Positions 1 through 7,142 of a stretch of 13,562 nt of DNA are shown one piece after another. Below the pieces are notes generated by a model. That model saw nothing but the letters and a program-made list of their open reading frames with translations. It did not search any database and was not told the DNA's origin. Within the stretch, counting starts at the first letter, position 1. Each line of letters begins with the position of its first letter. Origin of the DNA: Clostridia bacterium (GTDB taxonomy: Bacteria; Bacillota; Clostridia; UBA1381); the NCBI GenBank assembly GCA_900770405.1, contig CAAGKL010000165.1, forward strand, positions 1-13,562. The letters run 5' to 3'. The translations under genes and the position numbers were made by a program.

Positions 1-15
1 GTGCTCTTCCGATCT
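1..15. other. Illumina adapter remnant (left end)
   Basis: The first 15 bases, GTGCTCTTCCGATCT, are the 3' end of the standard Illumina TruSeq-type adapter. They are the exact reverse complement of 13547-13561 at the other end. This is library sequence left in the assembly, not genome. The reading frame of the leftmost gene continues into it and would add four false residues. Confidence 0.97.
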
Positions 16-1064
16 CCGGTCATCTCGATGCGGTAGGGGAAATCGCTGACGCGGTCAAACACAATCATAATGCCGCTCTCGCCCGCAAATGCGCGGCGCA
101 CGCCCTCCGCGCCGGCATCATACGCCTCGTTTATGTCGCACAGCGAACAGATGTGCGATGCGCAGCGCTGCAGTGTTGACAGCTCGATGCCGCGGCTCTT
201 TATTCCAAGCTTTGCGACAATCATTGCCGAGAGCCGCGCCGCCGTGCCGCCGAGCGCCGAATGCCCGAAGCTGTCCGCCTTGTCGGAGTAGGTGGTGCTT
301 TCGCTGATGTACTTGCCGTCGGCATTTTTTATGCCCTCGGACACCGCGGCGATGATGTTGCCGCGCTCGCGGACAAGCTCGCCGACGCGGATTAAAAATG
401 CGTCGGTGTCGAATACCGCTTCGGGCAGGTAAATCAAATCCGCGCCGAGGCTTGTGTCGGTCTGTGCCAATGCTGCCGCCGCGGTCAGCCAGCCGGCATT
501 TCTGCCCATAATTTCAACCACGGTGACCGATTTCAGGTCGTAGACGGTGCTGTCGCGGCGGATTTCGCCGATTGATGCGGCGATGTATTTTGCCGCGCTG
601 CCAAAGCCCGGCGTGTGGTCGGTTATCGCCAAGTCATTGTCGATGGTTTTCGGCACGCCGACAAAGCGCACGCCGTTGCCGATTTTTTTCGCATATGCCG
701 ACAGCATTTTGACCGTGTCCATCGAGTCGTTGCCGCCTATGTAAATCACGCAGCCTATTCCGAGCTCGGAAAAGCGCGCGAAAAGCCGGTCATAAACCTC
801 GCTGTCCGCGGCGAAATCCGGGAGCTTGTAGCGGCACGAGCCCAGAAATGACGAGGGGGTGCGCTTTAAAAGCTCGATGTCCGCCGGGGTTTTGAGATAA
901 TCCGCAAGGTCAACGACCTTTCCACCCAAAAATCCATCAATCCCGAAGCGCATACCGTAGACCTTGGGCGCGCCGAGCCTGACTGCTGCCTCGTATGCGC
1001 CGGCGAGCGACGCGTTTATCGCAGCTGTCGGGCCGCCGGACTGACCAATTAACACATTATTCAT
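16..1064 (-). CDS. PPi-type 6-phosphofructokinase, partial (C-terminus missing)
   Basis: Phosphorylates fructose-6-phosphate to fructose-1,6-bisphosphate, the committed step of glycolysis, probably with pyrophosphate as donor. About 350 residues are present and the 3' end is cut by the contig edge. The N-terminus MNNVLIGQSGGPTAAIN holds the GG phosphate loop. GGNDSMDT (residues 110-117) has Asp where ATP enzymes have the second Gly of GGDGS, and PKTIDND (138-144) has Lys where ATP enzymes usually have Gly or Thr. In this family both changes mark PPi-dependent enzymes. MGRNAGW (186-192) is the conserved substrate-binding segment. The start is ATG 1064, with a weak GTGAG-like site upstream and a consensus promoter beyond it. 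PPi use is inferred from motifs; some homologues accept either donor. Residues after about 350 would be adapter-encoded. Confidence 0.9.
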
Positions 1065-1101
1065 TATTTTTTTCTCACTTTCGCAAAAATATCCTGTATA
1101 C

Positions 1102-1130
1102 ATTATACACGCAAATTAAAAATATGTCAA
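1102..1130 (-). promoter_or_regulatory. Consensus sigma-A promoter of phosphofructokinase gene
   Basis: On the minus strand, TTGACA (1130-1125) and TATAAT (1107-1102) are separated by exactly 17 bases, a perfect vegetative consensus. A short palindrome, GTATACATTATAC on the plus strand (1096-1108), covers the -10 box and the start-site side, and could be an operator. The predicted transcript starts near 1095, about 30 bases before the ATG. Confidence 0.88.
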
Positions 1131-1143
1131 TCACACGCGGAAA

Positions 1144-1181
1144 AAAGGCGAAATAAAACGCACTGCAGCGCCGCAGTGCGT
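1144..1181 (-). terminator. Rho-independent terminator of rbsK-nucleoside hydrolase
   Basis: Starting seven bases after the nucleoside hydrolase stop, the minus strand forms a 9-bp perfect stem (1158-1166 with 1173-1181, arm ACGCACTGC) with a 6-base loop, followed by TTTTATTTCGCCTTTTTT. It separates this operon from the phosphofructokinase promoter just beyond. Confidence 0.88.
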
Positions 1182-1187
1182 GTCATT

Positions 1188-2111
1188 TTATGCTTTTGTC
1201 AGGCGGCGGAATAAATCGGTATACAGTGCGTCGCGGTGTATCCCGTCGACCGATGCGATGAAATGCCGCCGGTTGTCAAAGGCGTAGCGGTGGTCATATT
1301 CGGGGATCGGGCTGTGCTCCAAATGCCAGCTCATAAGCCGGTTATCGTCATTAATCAGCCAGCCGACCGCCGTCACGTCCCAGATTACGCGCGACCAGGC
1401 AGCGCCCGCGGGCACGTGTGGCACGACCTCGTCGATAACCGCGTCGAGCAGATAATCGCAGAGCGGATTTTTGCCGCGCAGCCAATATTCGAGCTCCGGG
1501 CCTGTGGTGAGAAATGAGCTCACAACCCCGCGGCAGGGCAGTTGCACAAGCGGCACGCCGCAGCCGAACACAACGCGCGCGGCGGCGATGTCCTGGCGCA
1601 TATTAAATTCGTGGTTGTCACACTCGTGGATTGAATGACCGCCGAGCCAGACAACGACGATGTTTTCCGCGATTGCGGGATTTTTTAATATTGCCGAGGC
1701 AATGTCGGTAATTGCCGCGATTGCGACGACGTAGAGTGGATTTTCGGGCGAATAGCGCATTGCACGCTGTGCCAAATCCTCGCAGGCGTCGGAGGGAACG
1801 GGGGTGTCCTCGCTCTCCATAAATGCGCGCGAGCCCTTGAAAACGCACTCTCTGTCAAAATCAAAGCCGCCGAAATCCAGAACCTTCATAATCTCGCTGT
1901 AGCTTTTTTCCATACCGTCCTCCGCGCTGGTGCTGCGCTCGTTGTGGAAGGGCGCGGCGTAAATCGCTTTCACGTCCACGCGGTCGGTAAGGCTCAGAAG
2001 ATAGGCGAGCGCAAACTGGTCATCAACCTCGTTGAAGGTGTCGGTGTCGATAACCGCGTCGATTTTGCCGCGCGGCGGCAGGAGATTGCCGAAATATTGC
2101 TCGCGTGTCAT
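1188..2111 (-). CDS. Nucleoside hydrolase (IUNH superfamily)
   Basis: Hydrolyses the N-glycosidic bond of ribonucleosides, giving free base and ribose. The protein is 307 aa, the normal family length. The N-terminal calcium-binding loop reads DTDTFNEVDDQFA (22-34), two residues longer than the usual DxDxxxDD. VVVWLGGHS (152-160) and EFN (168-170) followed by DIAAARVVF are conserved nucleoside-pocket segments. The last Ca ligand is Asp245 in IWDVTAVGWL, and the residue before it is Trp244, where inosine-uridine enzymes have the catalytic His (His241 of the Crithidia enzyme). The purine-specific trypanosomal enzyme has Trp260 at that position, so a purine preference is possible. The ATG overlaps the ribokinase stop in ATGA, so translation is coupled and the released ribose has a kinase encoded alongside. 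Confidence 0.9.
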   Translation of the reverse strand: MTREQYFGNLLPPRGKIDAVIDTDTFNEVDDQFALAYLLSLTDRVDVKAIYAAPFHNERSTSAEDGMEKSYSEIMKVLDFGGFDFDRECVFKGSRAFMESEDTPVPSDACEDLAQRAMRYSPENPLYVVAIAAITDIASAILKNPAIAENIVVVWLGGHSIHECDNHEFNMRQDIAAARVVFGCGVPLVQLPCRGVVSSFLTTGPELEYWLRGKNPLCDYLLDAVIDEVVPHVPAGAAWSRVIWDVTAVGWLINDDNRLMSWHLEHSPIPEYDHRYAFDNRRHFIASVDGIHRDALYTDLFRRLTKA

Positions 2112-3022
2112 ATTCCGAGCTCATTTCGGAGCTTTTCCACCTGCTCGTGGGTGGGGATAGATGCCTGCGCGCCCTTTTTGGTGACGGTTATGGCCGATGC
2201 CGCGGTTGCGTAGGCGATGGCGTTGTGAATTGTGCCGCCGCAGGCGAGACATTTCGCCGCTGCGCCGCAGAAGCAGTCCCCGGCGGCGGTGGTGTCGACG
2301 ACATTTTCGACGCGTACGGCGCTGTGCGCGTAGACCTTGCCCGCGTCGGTGTAGACTGCGCCGTCGCCGCCGAGTGTGATTATAACGTTGCGGACACCGT
2401 CGGACAGCAGCTTTTTTGCCGCCTCCTTTGCCGCGTCAACACTGTCGATTTTTATGCCGGTAATGTCGCCGCCCTCATGCTCGTTGACTACGAGCAGGTC
2501 GGATTTGTACAAATAATCGGGGATTACCTTCGCGCTGGGGGCGGGATTGTACAGAATGAGCCCGTGCGCCTGCTCAAAAACCGCGCGGTTCGTCTCGGGC
2601 GGAATTTCGTTTTGCAGCATAATCACGTCCGCATCGCGCAGAAGTCCGCCGCACTCTGCGACCATCTCGGGCGAAACACAGGCGTTCGCGCCCTTGTTCA
2701 GAATTATCAGATTATCCCCGCCGCAGACCAAAATTGTCGCGGTGCCGGTTTCTGTCCCGGCGATTGTCCTTATGTAATCGGTGCAAATTCTGTCCGCAGC
2801 GAAATTTTCGAGCATTTCTCGCCCGAACCCGTCATCGCCGACGCAGCCGACCATAGTGACCTGCGCGCCGAGCCGAGCTGCCGCCACCGCCTGATTTGCG
2901 CCCTTGCCGCCGGGTACGGTGATAAAGCCTTCGCCGTGGATAGTCTCGCCGAGCGACGGTATGCGCGACGTGGTGGTGACCATATCTATATTGATGCTTC
3001 CTACAACACAAACCTTGTTCAT
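2108..3022 (-). CDS. rbsK: Ribokinase (PfkB family)
   Basis: Phosphorylates D-ribose to ribose-5-phosphate with ATP in the cytoplasm. The 304-aa product has the whole ribokinase pattern: N-terminal GSINIDMV (8-15), sugar-binding PGGKGANQA (37-45), the Mg-linked NEHE (180-183), and the PfkB signature with catalytic Asp249 in DTTAAGD (243-249). The start ATG at 3022 follows AAAAGGAGG (3040-3032) at good spacing. The gene is first in an operon with the nucleoside hydrolase, overlapping it by 4 bases, and is divergent from an AraC-type regulator 130 bases away. No ribose transporter is adjacent, so the ribose most likely comes from nucleosides cleaved in the cell. Other PfkB sugar kinases are less likely given the full ribokinase motif set. 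Confidence 0.92.
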   Translation of the reverse strand: MNKVCVVGSINIDMVTTTSRIPSLGETIHGEGFITVPGGKGANQAVAAARLGAQVTMVGCVGDDGFGREMLENFAADRICTDYIRTIAGTETGTATILVCGGDNLIILNKGANACVSPEMVAECGGLLRDADVIMLQNEIPPETNRAVFEQAHGLILYNPAPSAKVIPDYLYKSDLLVVNEHEGGDITGIKIDSVDAAKEAAKKLLSDGVRNVIITLGGDGAVYTDAGKVYAHSAVRVENVVDTTAAGDCFCGAAAKCLACGGTIHNAIAYATAASAITVTKKGAQASIPTHEQVEKLRNELGI

Positions 3023-3077
3023 ATAACGTAGCCTCCTTTTTGCTTTGAGTATAATACACCGCGCGGGCTTTTAATAT

Positions 3078-3101
3078 TACAAAACGATTAAATTTTTTGT
3101 A
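3078..3101. repeat. Inverted repeat between ribokinase and AraC-type regulator
   Basis: TACAAAA (3078-3084) and its exact complement TTTTGTA (3095-3101) are separated by 10 bases, giving half-site centres 17 bases apart. It lies between the divergent starts, just upstream of the regulator promoter. It may be an operator, but it is AT-rich and could occur by chance. Confidence 0.3.
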
Positions 3102-3105
3102 TTTA

Positions 3106-3134
3106 TTGTCTTTTGACGGAGGGTGTGATATAAT
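3106..3134 (+). promoter_or_regulatory. Extended -10 promoter of the AraC-type regulator
   Basis: TGATATAAT (3126-3134) is a full extended -10 (TGnTATAAT). TTGTCT (3106-3111) is a moderate -35 at 17 bases. The predicted start of transcription is near 3141, which rules out the TTG codon at 3135 as translation start because it would not be in the mRNA. Confidence 0.72.
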
Positions 3135-3152
3135 TTGTGTGAGGTGAGGGAA

Positions 3153-3896
3153 ATGGGGGAGAGCTCGCGGTTCAATTTCGGGGTTTCCTATGCGTCGAAG
3201 AACGGCAACAATGTACGCGAGCATAGGCACGAGTGCTATGAAATTGTGTACTATCTGTCCTGCTCGGGGTATACCGAAATCGACGGCGGGCGATATGATT
3301 TCTCGCCCGGAACGCTTGCGTTTCTGCCGCCGCAGACACCGCACACAGAGGTGTGTGAGCACGGCGGAAGGCTTATGTACATAGGGTTTGACACGAATAT
3401 TGCGGGGCTGCCGGGGGCGGGGGTTTACCGCTTCGGCGATGAGCGGATTTCGGCGCTTATGCGTGAAATACTCGACGAGGTGCGCCGCCAAAAGCCGAAT
3501 TATGAGATTATGACCCGCGCAAAGCTTTCCGAGCTGTGCGTTATCCTAACGAGATGCGCCGCACATTCGCCCGGGCGCACGCGCGATATAAGCTATGTCA
3601 AGAATTATATCGACGAAAATTATAACCTGAAAATAAATTTTGCACTTATCGCCGCCCAGTGCGGTTGCAGCTACAGCTGCCTGCGGCATAAATTCAAGCA
3701 GCTCTACGGCGTTGCGCCGCAGAATTACCTCGTTAAGGTGCGGCTCGAAAATGCGCGCGCGATGCTTTCGGCGGGCGAGCGCAACTGCACGGAGGTGTGC
3801 TATTGCTGCGGCTTTTCAAACAGCTCGCAGTTTTCAAAAATGTTTAAGAGGGAATACGGCATCACACCGAAGGATATAAAAAAGGGAGCAGAGTAA
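3153..3896 (+). CDS. AraC-family transcriptional regulator
   Basis: A 247-aa cytoplasmic regulator with an N-terminal cupin-type sensor domain and a C-terminal double helix-turn-helix. The sensor shows HRHECYEIVYYL (24-35) and PGTLAFLPPQTPHTE (52-66), the usual beta-barrel ligand-pocket pattern. The DNA-binding part runs from about 145 to 245, with helices around 162-183 and 210-233 (CCGFSNSSQFSKMFKREYG). I chose ATG 3153 because GAGGTG (3141-3146) sits 6 bases upstream; the longer TTG-3135 form would start before the transcript. It is divergent from rbsK-nucleoside hydrolase, so it probably controls that operon in response to a nucleoside or sugar. This is inference from position. The next gene follows 31 bases later on the same strand. 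Confidence 0.9.
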   Translation: MGESSRFNFGVSYASKNGNNVREHRHECYEIVYYLSCSGYTEIDGGRYDFSPGTLAFLPPQTPHTEVCEHGGRLMYIGFDTNIAGLPGAGVYRFGDERISALMREILDEVRRQKPNYEIMTRAKLSELCVILTRCAAHSPGRTRDISYVKNYIDENYNLKINFALIAAQCGCSYSCLRHKFKQLYGVAPQNYLVKVRLENARAMLSAGERNCTEVCYCCGFSNSSQFSKMFKREYGITPKDIKKGAE

Positions 3897-3927
3897 TACT
3901 GCTCGCAGAGGATAGGAGGGAAGCTGT

Positions 3928-4140
3928 ATGCTGAAAGTGATTTTGTGCGGATTGGTATTTATTGCGCTCGGTGCGTTCCTTTTCTTAAAGCCGGATTTGT
4001 ACTGGCGGCTCACCGAACGGTGGAAGTCCTACTACGCAGATGAGCCGTCCGATATTTATATACGCAGCACAAAGCTCGGCGGCGTGCTGTTTGCGCTGAT
4101 TGGCGTGGCTATTATCATAGCGTACTTTGTTCTGGAATAA
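3928..4140 (+). CDS. Small two-helix membrane protein (DUF6199-like)
   Basis: A 70-aa protein with two predicted membrane helices (about 3-20 and 50-69) joined by a polar segment, LKPDLYWRLTERWKSYYADEPSDIYIRSTKLGG. The W-K-S-Y...EPSD pattern between two helices resembles the DUF6199 group of short bacterial membrane proteins, recalled from general knowledge and not searched. AGGAGG (3914-3919) lies 8 bases before ATG, so translation looks strong. It follows the AraC-type gene by 31 bases and probably shares its transcript. Function unknown; nothing in it suggests transport or an enzyme. Confidence 0.8.
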   Translation: MLKVILCGLVFIALGAFLFLKPDLYWRLTERWKSYYADEPSDIYIRSTKLGGVLFALIGVAIIIAYFVLE

Positions 4141-4172
4141 AAAATCCCGGTGTTAAACCGGGATTTTTTCTA
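4136..4172. terminator. Bidirectional terminator shared by two convergent genes
   Basis: AAATCCCGGT (4142-4151) pairs with ACCGGGATTT (4157-4166) across a 5-base loop. Each strand has a run of six T after the GC core (plus strand 4164-4169). The stop codons of the small membrane protein (4138-4140) and of the symporter (4172-4170) flank it directly, so about 30 bases serve both transcripts. Confidence 0.92.
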
Positions 4173-5468
4173 TTCCTTTTCGAGAGCCTTCTCGAGCTCG
4201 TATTGCGTGTCGGGATAATATGACAGCATCGGCTGAATGGTTTTGTCGCCGTTCACGCGCCGCTTGATATAATTGCGCGACACCGCCGCCGCGGTTTTTG
4301 ACAGAATCAGAAGTCCGATCAGGTTCACTGTGAGTATAATCGCGGCAAAGATGAGCGAAATGCTCCAGATTGCGGATATTTCGCGCGTGGCAAAGCATAC
4401 TGTGGCAACGAGATAGATGATGGCAAAGCCGATGTCACCCTTTGCTTTGCCGGTATACAGCTCTTTTCCGTATGCCGACCAGCCGAGCATCGCCGCAAGT
4501 GTGGAGACGATGAGCGCCACATTATACAGCGCGCCGCCGTCGGAGAAGGTGAGCGCACCGGTGGGACCAAAGTTAAAGCCGACGCCGGATATAAGCGCGC
4601 CGAGCGCCGCGAGCGTGCCGATTACAATGCCGCTTATGCACACCGAACCGACAGCCGTGCTGCCGCTTGCGACGGGCTCGGGCTCGTCGGAGGTGTACAT
4701 TCTGTTTGCGCTAAAGCCCGCGAGCGAGCAGAATATGCCCGCAAAAATTCCGCCGAGAACGCTCTTAACGCTCAGTATTGAGGTGAATACCGAGCCCAGA
4801 ACCTCGGGCAGCTTTTCCGCGTTTGCGATAATTGCGCCGAGCGATGCGATTATTATGAGCAGCGCCGCGATAGCGGAAACGCCGCCGGAGATAAGCGTCG
4901 ATTTTTTAGCGCCGATGAAAAACATAACGGCGCATATGGCGGCTAAAATTACGGGCACGGCAATCGTCGGAAACCCGAATGCCTCACCTGCCTGCGCCGC
5001 CGCGCCGGCTTGCAGCACACCGCCGCCGTAAATGGCAAAAAGCGCGGAGGAAAACGAAAAAATAACTGCGAGAATATCACCAAAGCGCGAGCCGATGCCG
5101 TCGCGCAGATACGAATACGCTCCGCCGGTCTGCTTGCCGTCGGGGTTTATTTTGCGGAAATATGCCGCCAGCGTTCGCTCACTGCTGCCCGCCGCCACCA
5201 TAATGAGTGCGGTCACCCACAGCCAGAAAATCGCGCCGGCACCGAAAATCGTAACCGCGAAAACCGCGGCGATAATATTCTGCGCGCCGATTCCCATTCC
5301 GAGGGATGCCACCGCCGTGCCGCGCGCGGAGAGTGACCTTGTGCGGATTTTTCCTATAAGCTTAAAATGCACAGCGCCGGTTCTGACATTGAGAATTATT
5401 GCCGCGAGAATTGCGAAAACCGAAATAATCATGGTGATTATGCCGCCGGCTGATACCAAAAAGTCCAT
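4170..5468 (-). CDS. Divergent sodium:alanine symporter family (AGCS) transporter
   Basis: A 432-aa integral membrane protein with about 10-11 hydrophobic helices, probably Na+- or H+-coupled uptake of a small amino acid. Family landmarks: NVRTGAVHFK (27-36), GAGAIFWLWVTAL (76-88), a conserved Glu98, GGAYSYL (115-121) for the usual GGPMYYI, and STLAAMLGWSAYGKELY (322-338) for the usual STxxGWxYYGE. However, the core motifs are altered: GTGNI is GAQNI (61-65), GGPGA is FGAGA (75-79), and the SNEAGxGSAP stretch reads CSLAGFSANR (247-256). Substrate or coupling may therefore differ from typical alanine/glycine carriers. The gene stands alone, with an RBS (GAGGT, 5479-5475), a promoter upstream and a terminator downstream. 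Confidence 0.82.
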   Translation of the reverse strand: MDFLVSAGGIITMIISVFAILAAIILNVRTGAVHFKLIGKIRTRSLSARGTAVASLGMGIGAQNIIAAVFAVTIFGAGAIFWLWVTALIMVAAGSSERTLAAYFRKINPDGKQTGGAYSYLRDGIGSRFGDILAVIFSFSSALFAIYGGGVLQAGAAAQAGEAFGFPTIAVPVILAAICAVMFFIGAKKSTLISGGVSAIAALLIIIASLGAIIANAEKLPEVLGSVFTSILSVKSVLGGIFAGIFCSLAGFSANRMYTSDEPEPVASGSTAVGSVCISGIVIGTLAALGALISGVGFNFGPTGALTFSDGGALYNVALIVSTLAAMLGWSAYGKELYTGKAKGDIGFAIIYLVATVCFATREISAIWSISLIFAAIILTVNLIGLLILSKTAAAVSRNYIKRRVNGDKTIQPMLSYYPDTQYELEKALEKE

Positions 5469-5501
5469 TAAATTACCTCATTTCCAATGTATTCACATAT
5501 A

Positions 5502-5530
5502 AGTATACCACAGAGGGCGCGCTCTTGCAA
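5502..5530 (-). promoter_or_regulatory. Promoter of the AGCS transporter gene
   Basis: On the minus strand TTGCAA (5530-5525) and TATACT (5507-5502) are 17 bases apart, with TGG before the -10 giving an extended -10. Transcription would start about 30 bases before the ATG. No riboswitch fits in so short a leader. Confidence 0.78.
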
Positions 5531-5543
5531 CAGAAAATTAAAT

Positions 5544-5588
5544 AAAAAACCGCCGCCCGCCCGCTTGTTCGGGAAAGGCAGCGGCTTT
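5544..5588 (-). terminator. Rho-independent terminator of pgk-tpiA-gpmI
   Basis: Ten bases after the gpmI stop, the minus-strand arm CCGCTGCC (5584-5577) pairs with GGCGGCGG (5557-5550) with one G-U pair. The stem is extended by AAA/TTT, an inner CCCG/CGGG can also pair, and TTTTTTATTT follows. Confidence 0.88.
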
Positions 5589-5598
5589 GTCAGTGCTG

Positions 5599-7122
5599 TC
5601 AGTGGATTATAAGGCTTTCGCCGGTCATTTCCTCGGGCTTGTCGAGCCCCATCATATCGAGCATTGTCGGCGCAAGGTCGCCGAGCTTGCCGTGCTTGAG
5701 CTTGACATTTCCCTCGCCGATTACGATAAGCGGCACTGGATTTGTGGTGTGCGCGGTAAATACGCCGCCGGTTTCCGGGTCAATAAGGCACTCGGCATTG
5801 CCGTGGTCGGCGGTGATGAGCACCTTGCCGTTTTTCTCTAAAATTTTGTCAACAACCTTGCCGACGCAGGTGTCGACCGCCTCAACCGCTTTCACAGCTG
5901 CGTCGAAAATGCCCGTGTGACCGACCATATCGCAGTTTGCAAAATTCAGAATAATCACGTCGAGCGTGTCCTTGTCGATTTCCTTAATCACCGCGTCCGC
6001 AACCTCGTACGCGCTCATCTCGGGCTTTAAATCGAAGGTCGGCACGTCGGGCGACTGGATAAGTACGCGCTCCTCGCCGTCGAACTGCTTTTCCTCGCCG
6101 CCGTTGAAGAAGAAGGTAACGTGCGCATATTTCTGTGTCTCGGCAATTCTGAGCTGGGTCAGCCCCTTCCTGCTGATGTATTCGCCGAAAGTCATTTTGA
6201 GCTCCTCGGGCGGGTATGCAACGCTGACGTTCGGCATAAGCGCGTCGTACTGCGTCATACATACGAAATGATTTTTAAAGTAGCCCTTTTTGCGCTCAAA
6301 GCCGTCGAAAGCGGGGTCTGCAAAGGTGCGCGTAATCTGGCGCGCACGGTCGGGGCGGAAGTTGAAGCTGATAATGCTGTCATTTTCGCCGATCATACCC
6401 TCGGGGTCGATTACCGTCGGGAGCATAAACTCGTCGGTCACGCCGTCCGCGTATGACGCCTTGATTGCCGCAACGGGGTCGCTCGCGCTGACGCCCTCGC
6501 CGCAAACCATAGCGTTGTATGCCTTCTCAACTCTGTCCCAGGCGAAATCGCGGTCCATAGCGTAGTATCTGCCGCAAACCGTCGCAACCTTGCCCAAGCC
6601 GATGCGGTCGAGCTCGCCGACGAGCGTTTTCATAAAGTCGACGCCCGAGGTCGGGGAAACGTCACGTCCGTCCAAAAATGCGTGGATATATACCTTTTTC
6701 ACGTCGTTTTTGCGCGCCATATCAACAAGCCCGATGAGGTGCTTGATGTGGCTGTGAACGCCGCCGTCGGACAGAAGCCCGAAAAGATGCAGCGCGCTGT
6801 CGTGCTTTTTGCAGTTTTCCATAGCGCCCAGAAGCGCCTTGTTCGAGAAGAATACGCCGTCGTCGATGTCCTTAGAAATCTTGACAAGCATCTGATATAC
6901 GACCCTGCCGGCGCCGATATTGGTGTGACCCACCTCGGAGTTGCCCATCTGTCCGTCGGGCAAGCCGACCGCGAGCCCGCTCGCATACAAAACGGTGTTC
7001 GGATAATCGGTAAAAAAGCTGTCCAGACGCGGAGTTTTTGCCGCTTTGATTGCATTGCCCTCAACACGCTCGGAAAGACCGTAGCCGTCCATAATGAGAA
7101 GTGCAATAGGTTTCTTAGCCAT
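5599..7122 (-). CDS. gpmI: 2,3-bisphosphoglycerate-independent phosphoglycerate mutase
   Basis: Interconverts 3- and 2-phosphoglycerate in lower glycolysis. It is a metal-dependent (usually Mn2+) enzyme of the alkaline phosphatase superfamily. The 507-aa length is typical. Landmarks in order: metal Asp12 in LLIMDGYG, phosphorylated Ser62 in MGNSEVGHTNIGAG (59-72), DGRDVSPTSG (151-160), substrate-domain RYYAMDRD (185-192), FNFRPDRARQ (253-262), metal site NCDMVGHTG (396-404), ITADHGNAE (436-444) and AHTTNPVP (457-464). All expected metal and catalytic residues are present. AAAGGAAG lies 7-8 bases before ATG. It is the last gene of pgk-tpiA-gpmI, 91 bases after tpiA. That gap holds a strong hairpin that could set its expression separately from tpiA. 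Confidence 0.97.
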   Translation of the reverse strand: MAKKPIALLIMDGYGLSERVEGNAIKAAKTPRLDSFFTDYPNTVLYASGLAVGLPDGQMGNSEVGHTNIGAGRVVYQMLVKISKDIDDGVFFSNKALLGAMENCKKHDSALHLFGLLSDGGVHSHIKHLIGLVDMARKNDVKKVYIHAFLDGRDVSPTSGVDFMKTLVGELDRIGLGKVATVCGRYYAMDRDFAWDRVEKAYNAMVCGEGVSASDPVAAIKASYADGVTDEFMLPTVIDPEGMIGENDSIISFNFRPDRARQITRTFADPAFDGFERKKGYFKNHFVCMTQYDALMPNVSVAYPPEELKMTFGEYISRKGLTQLRIAETQKYAHVTFFFNGGEEKQFDGEERVLIQSPDVPTFDLKPEMSAYEVADAVIKEIDKDTLDVIILNFANCDMVGHTGIFDAAVKAVEAVDTCVGKVVDKILEKNGKVLITADHGNAECLIDPETGGVFTAHTTNPVPLIVIGEGNVKLKHGKLGDLAPTMLDMMGLDKPEEMTGESLIIH

Positions 7123-7142
7123 AAAAATCTTCCTTTCGCCGT

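Noticed and set aside
2105..3031. 308-aa plus-strand ORF over the ribokinase gene
   Set aside because: It is the antisense shadow of rbsK, with Cys/Arg-rich, motif-free translation and no RBS. Other long antisense frames over pfk, gpmI, tpiA, pgk and the symporter were dismissed for the same reason.
3135..3152. TTG start giving a longer AraC-type regulator
   Set aside because: It lies before the predicted transcription start and overlaps the promoter. ATG 3153 has the correct RBS spacing.
2832..3491. 219-aa minus-strand ORF across the rbsK/AraC intergenic region
   Set aside because: It crosses two divergent genes and a promoter region and has no recognisable motif, while the genes on both sides are clearly real.
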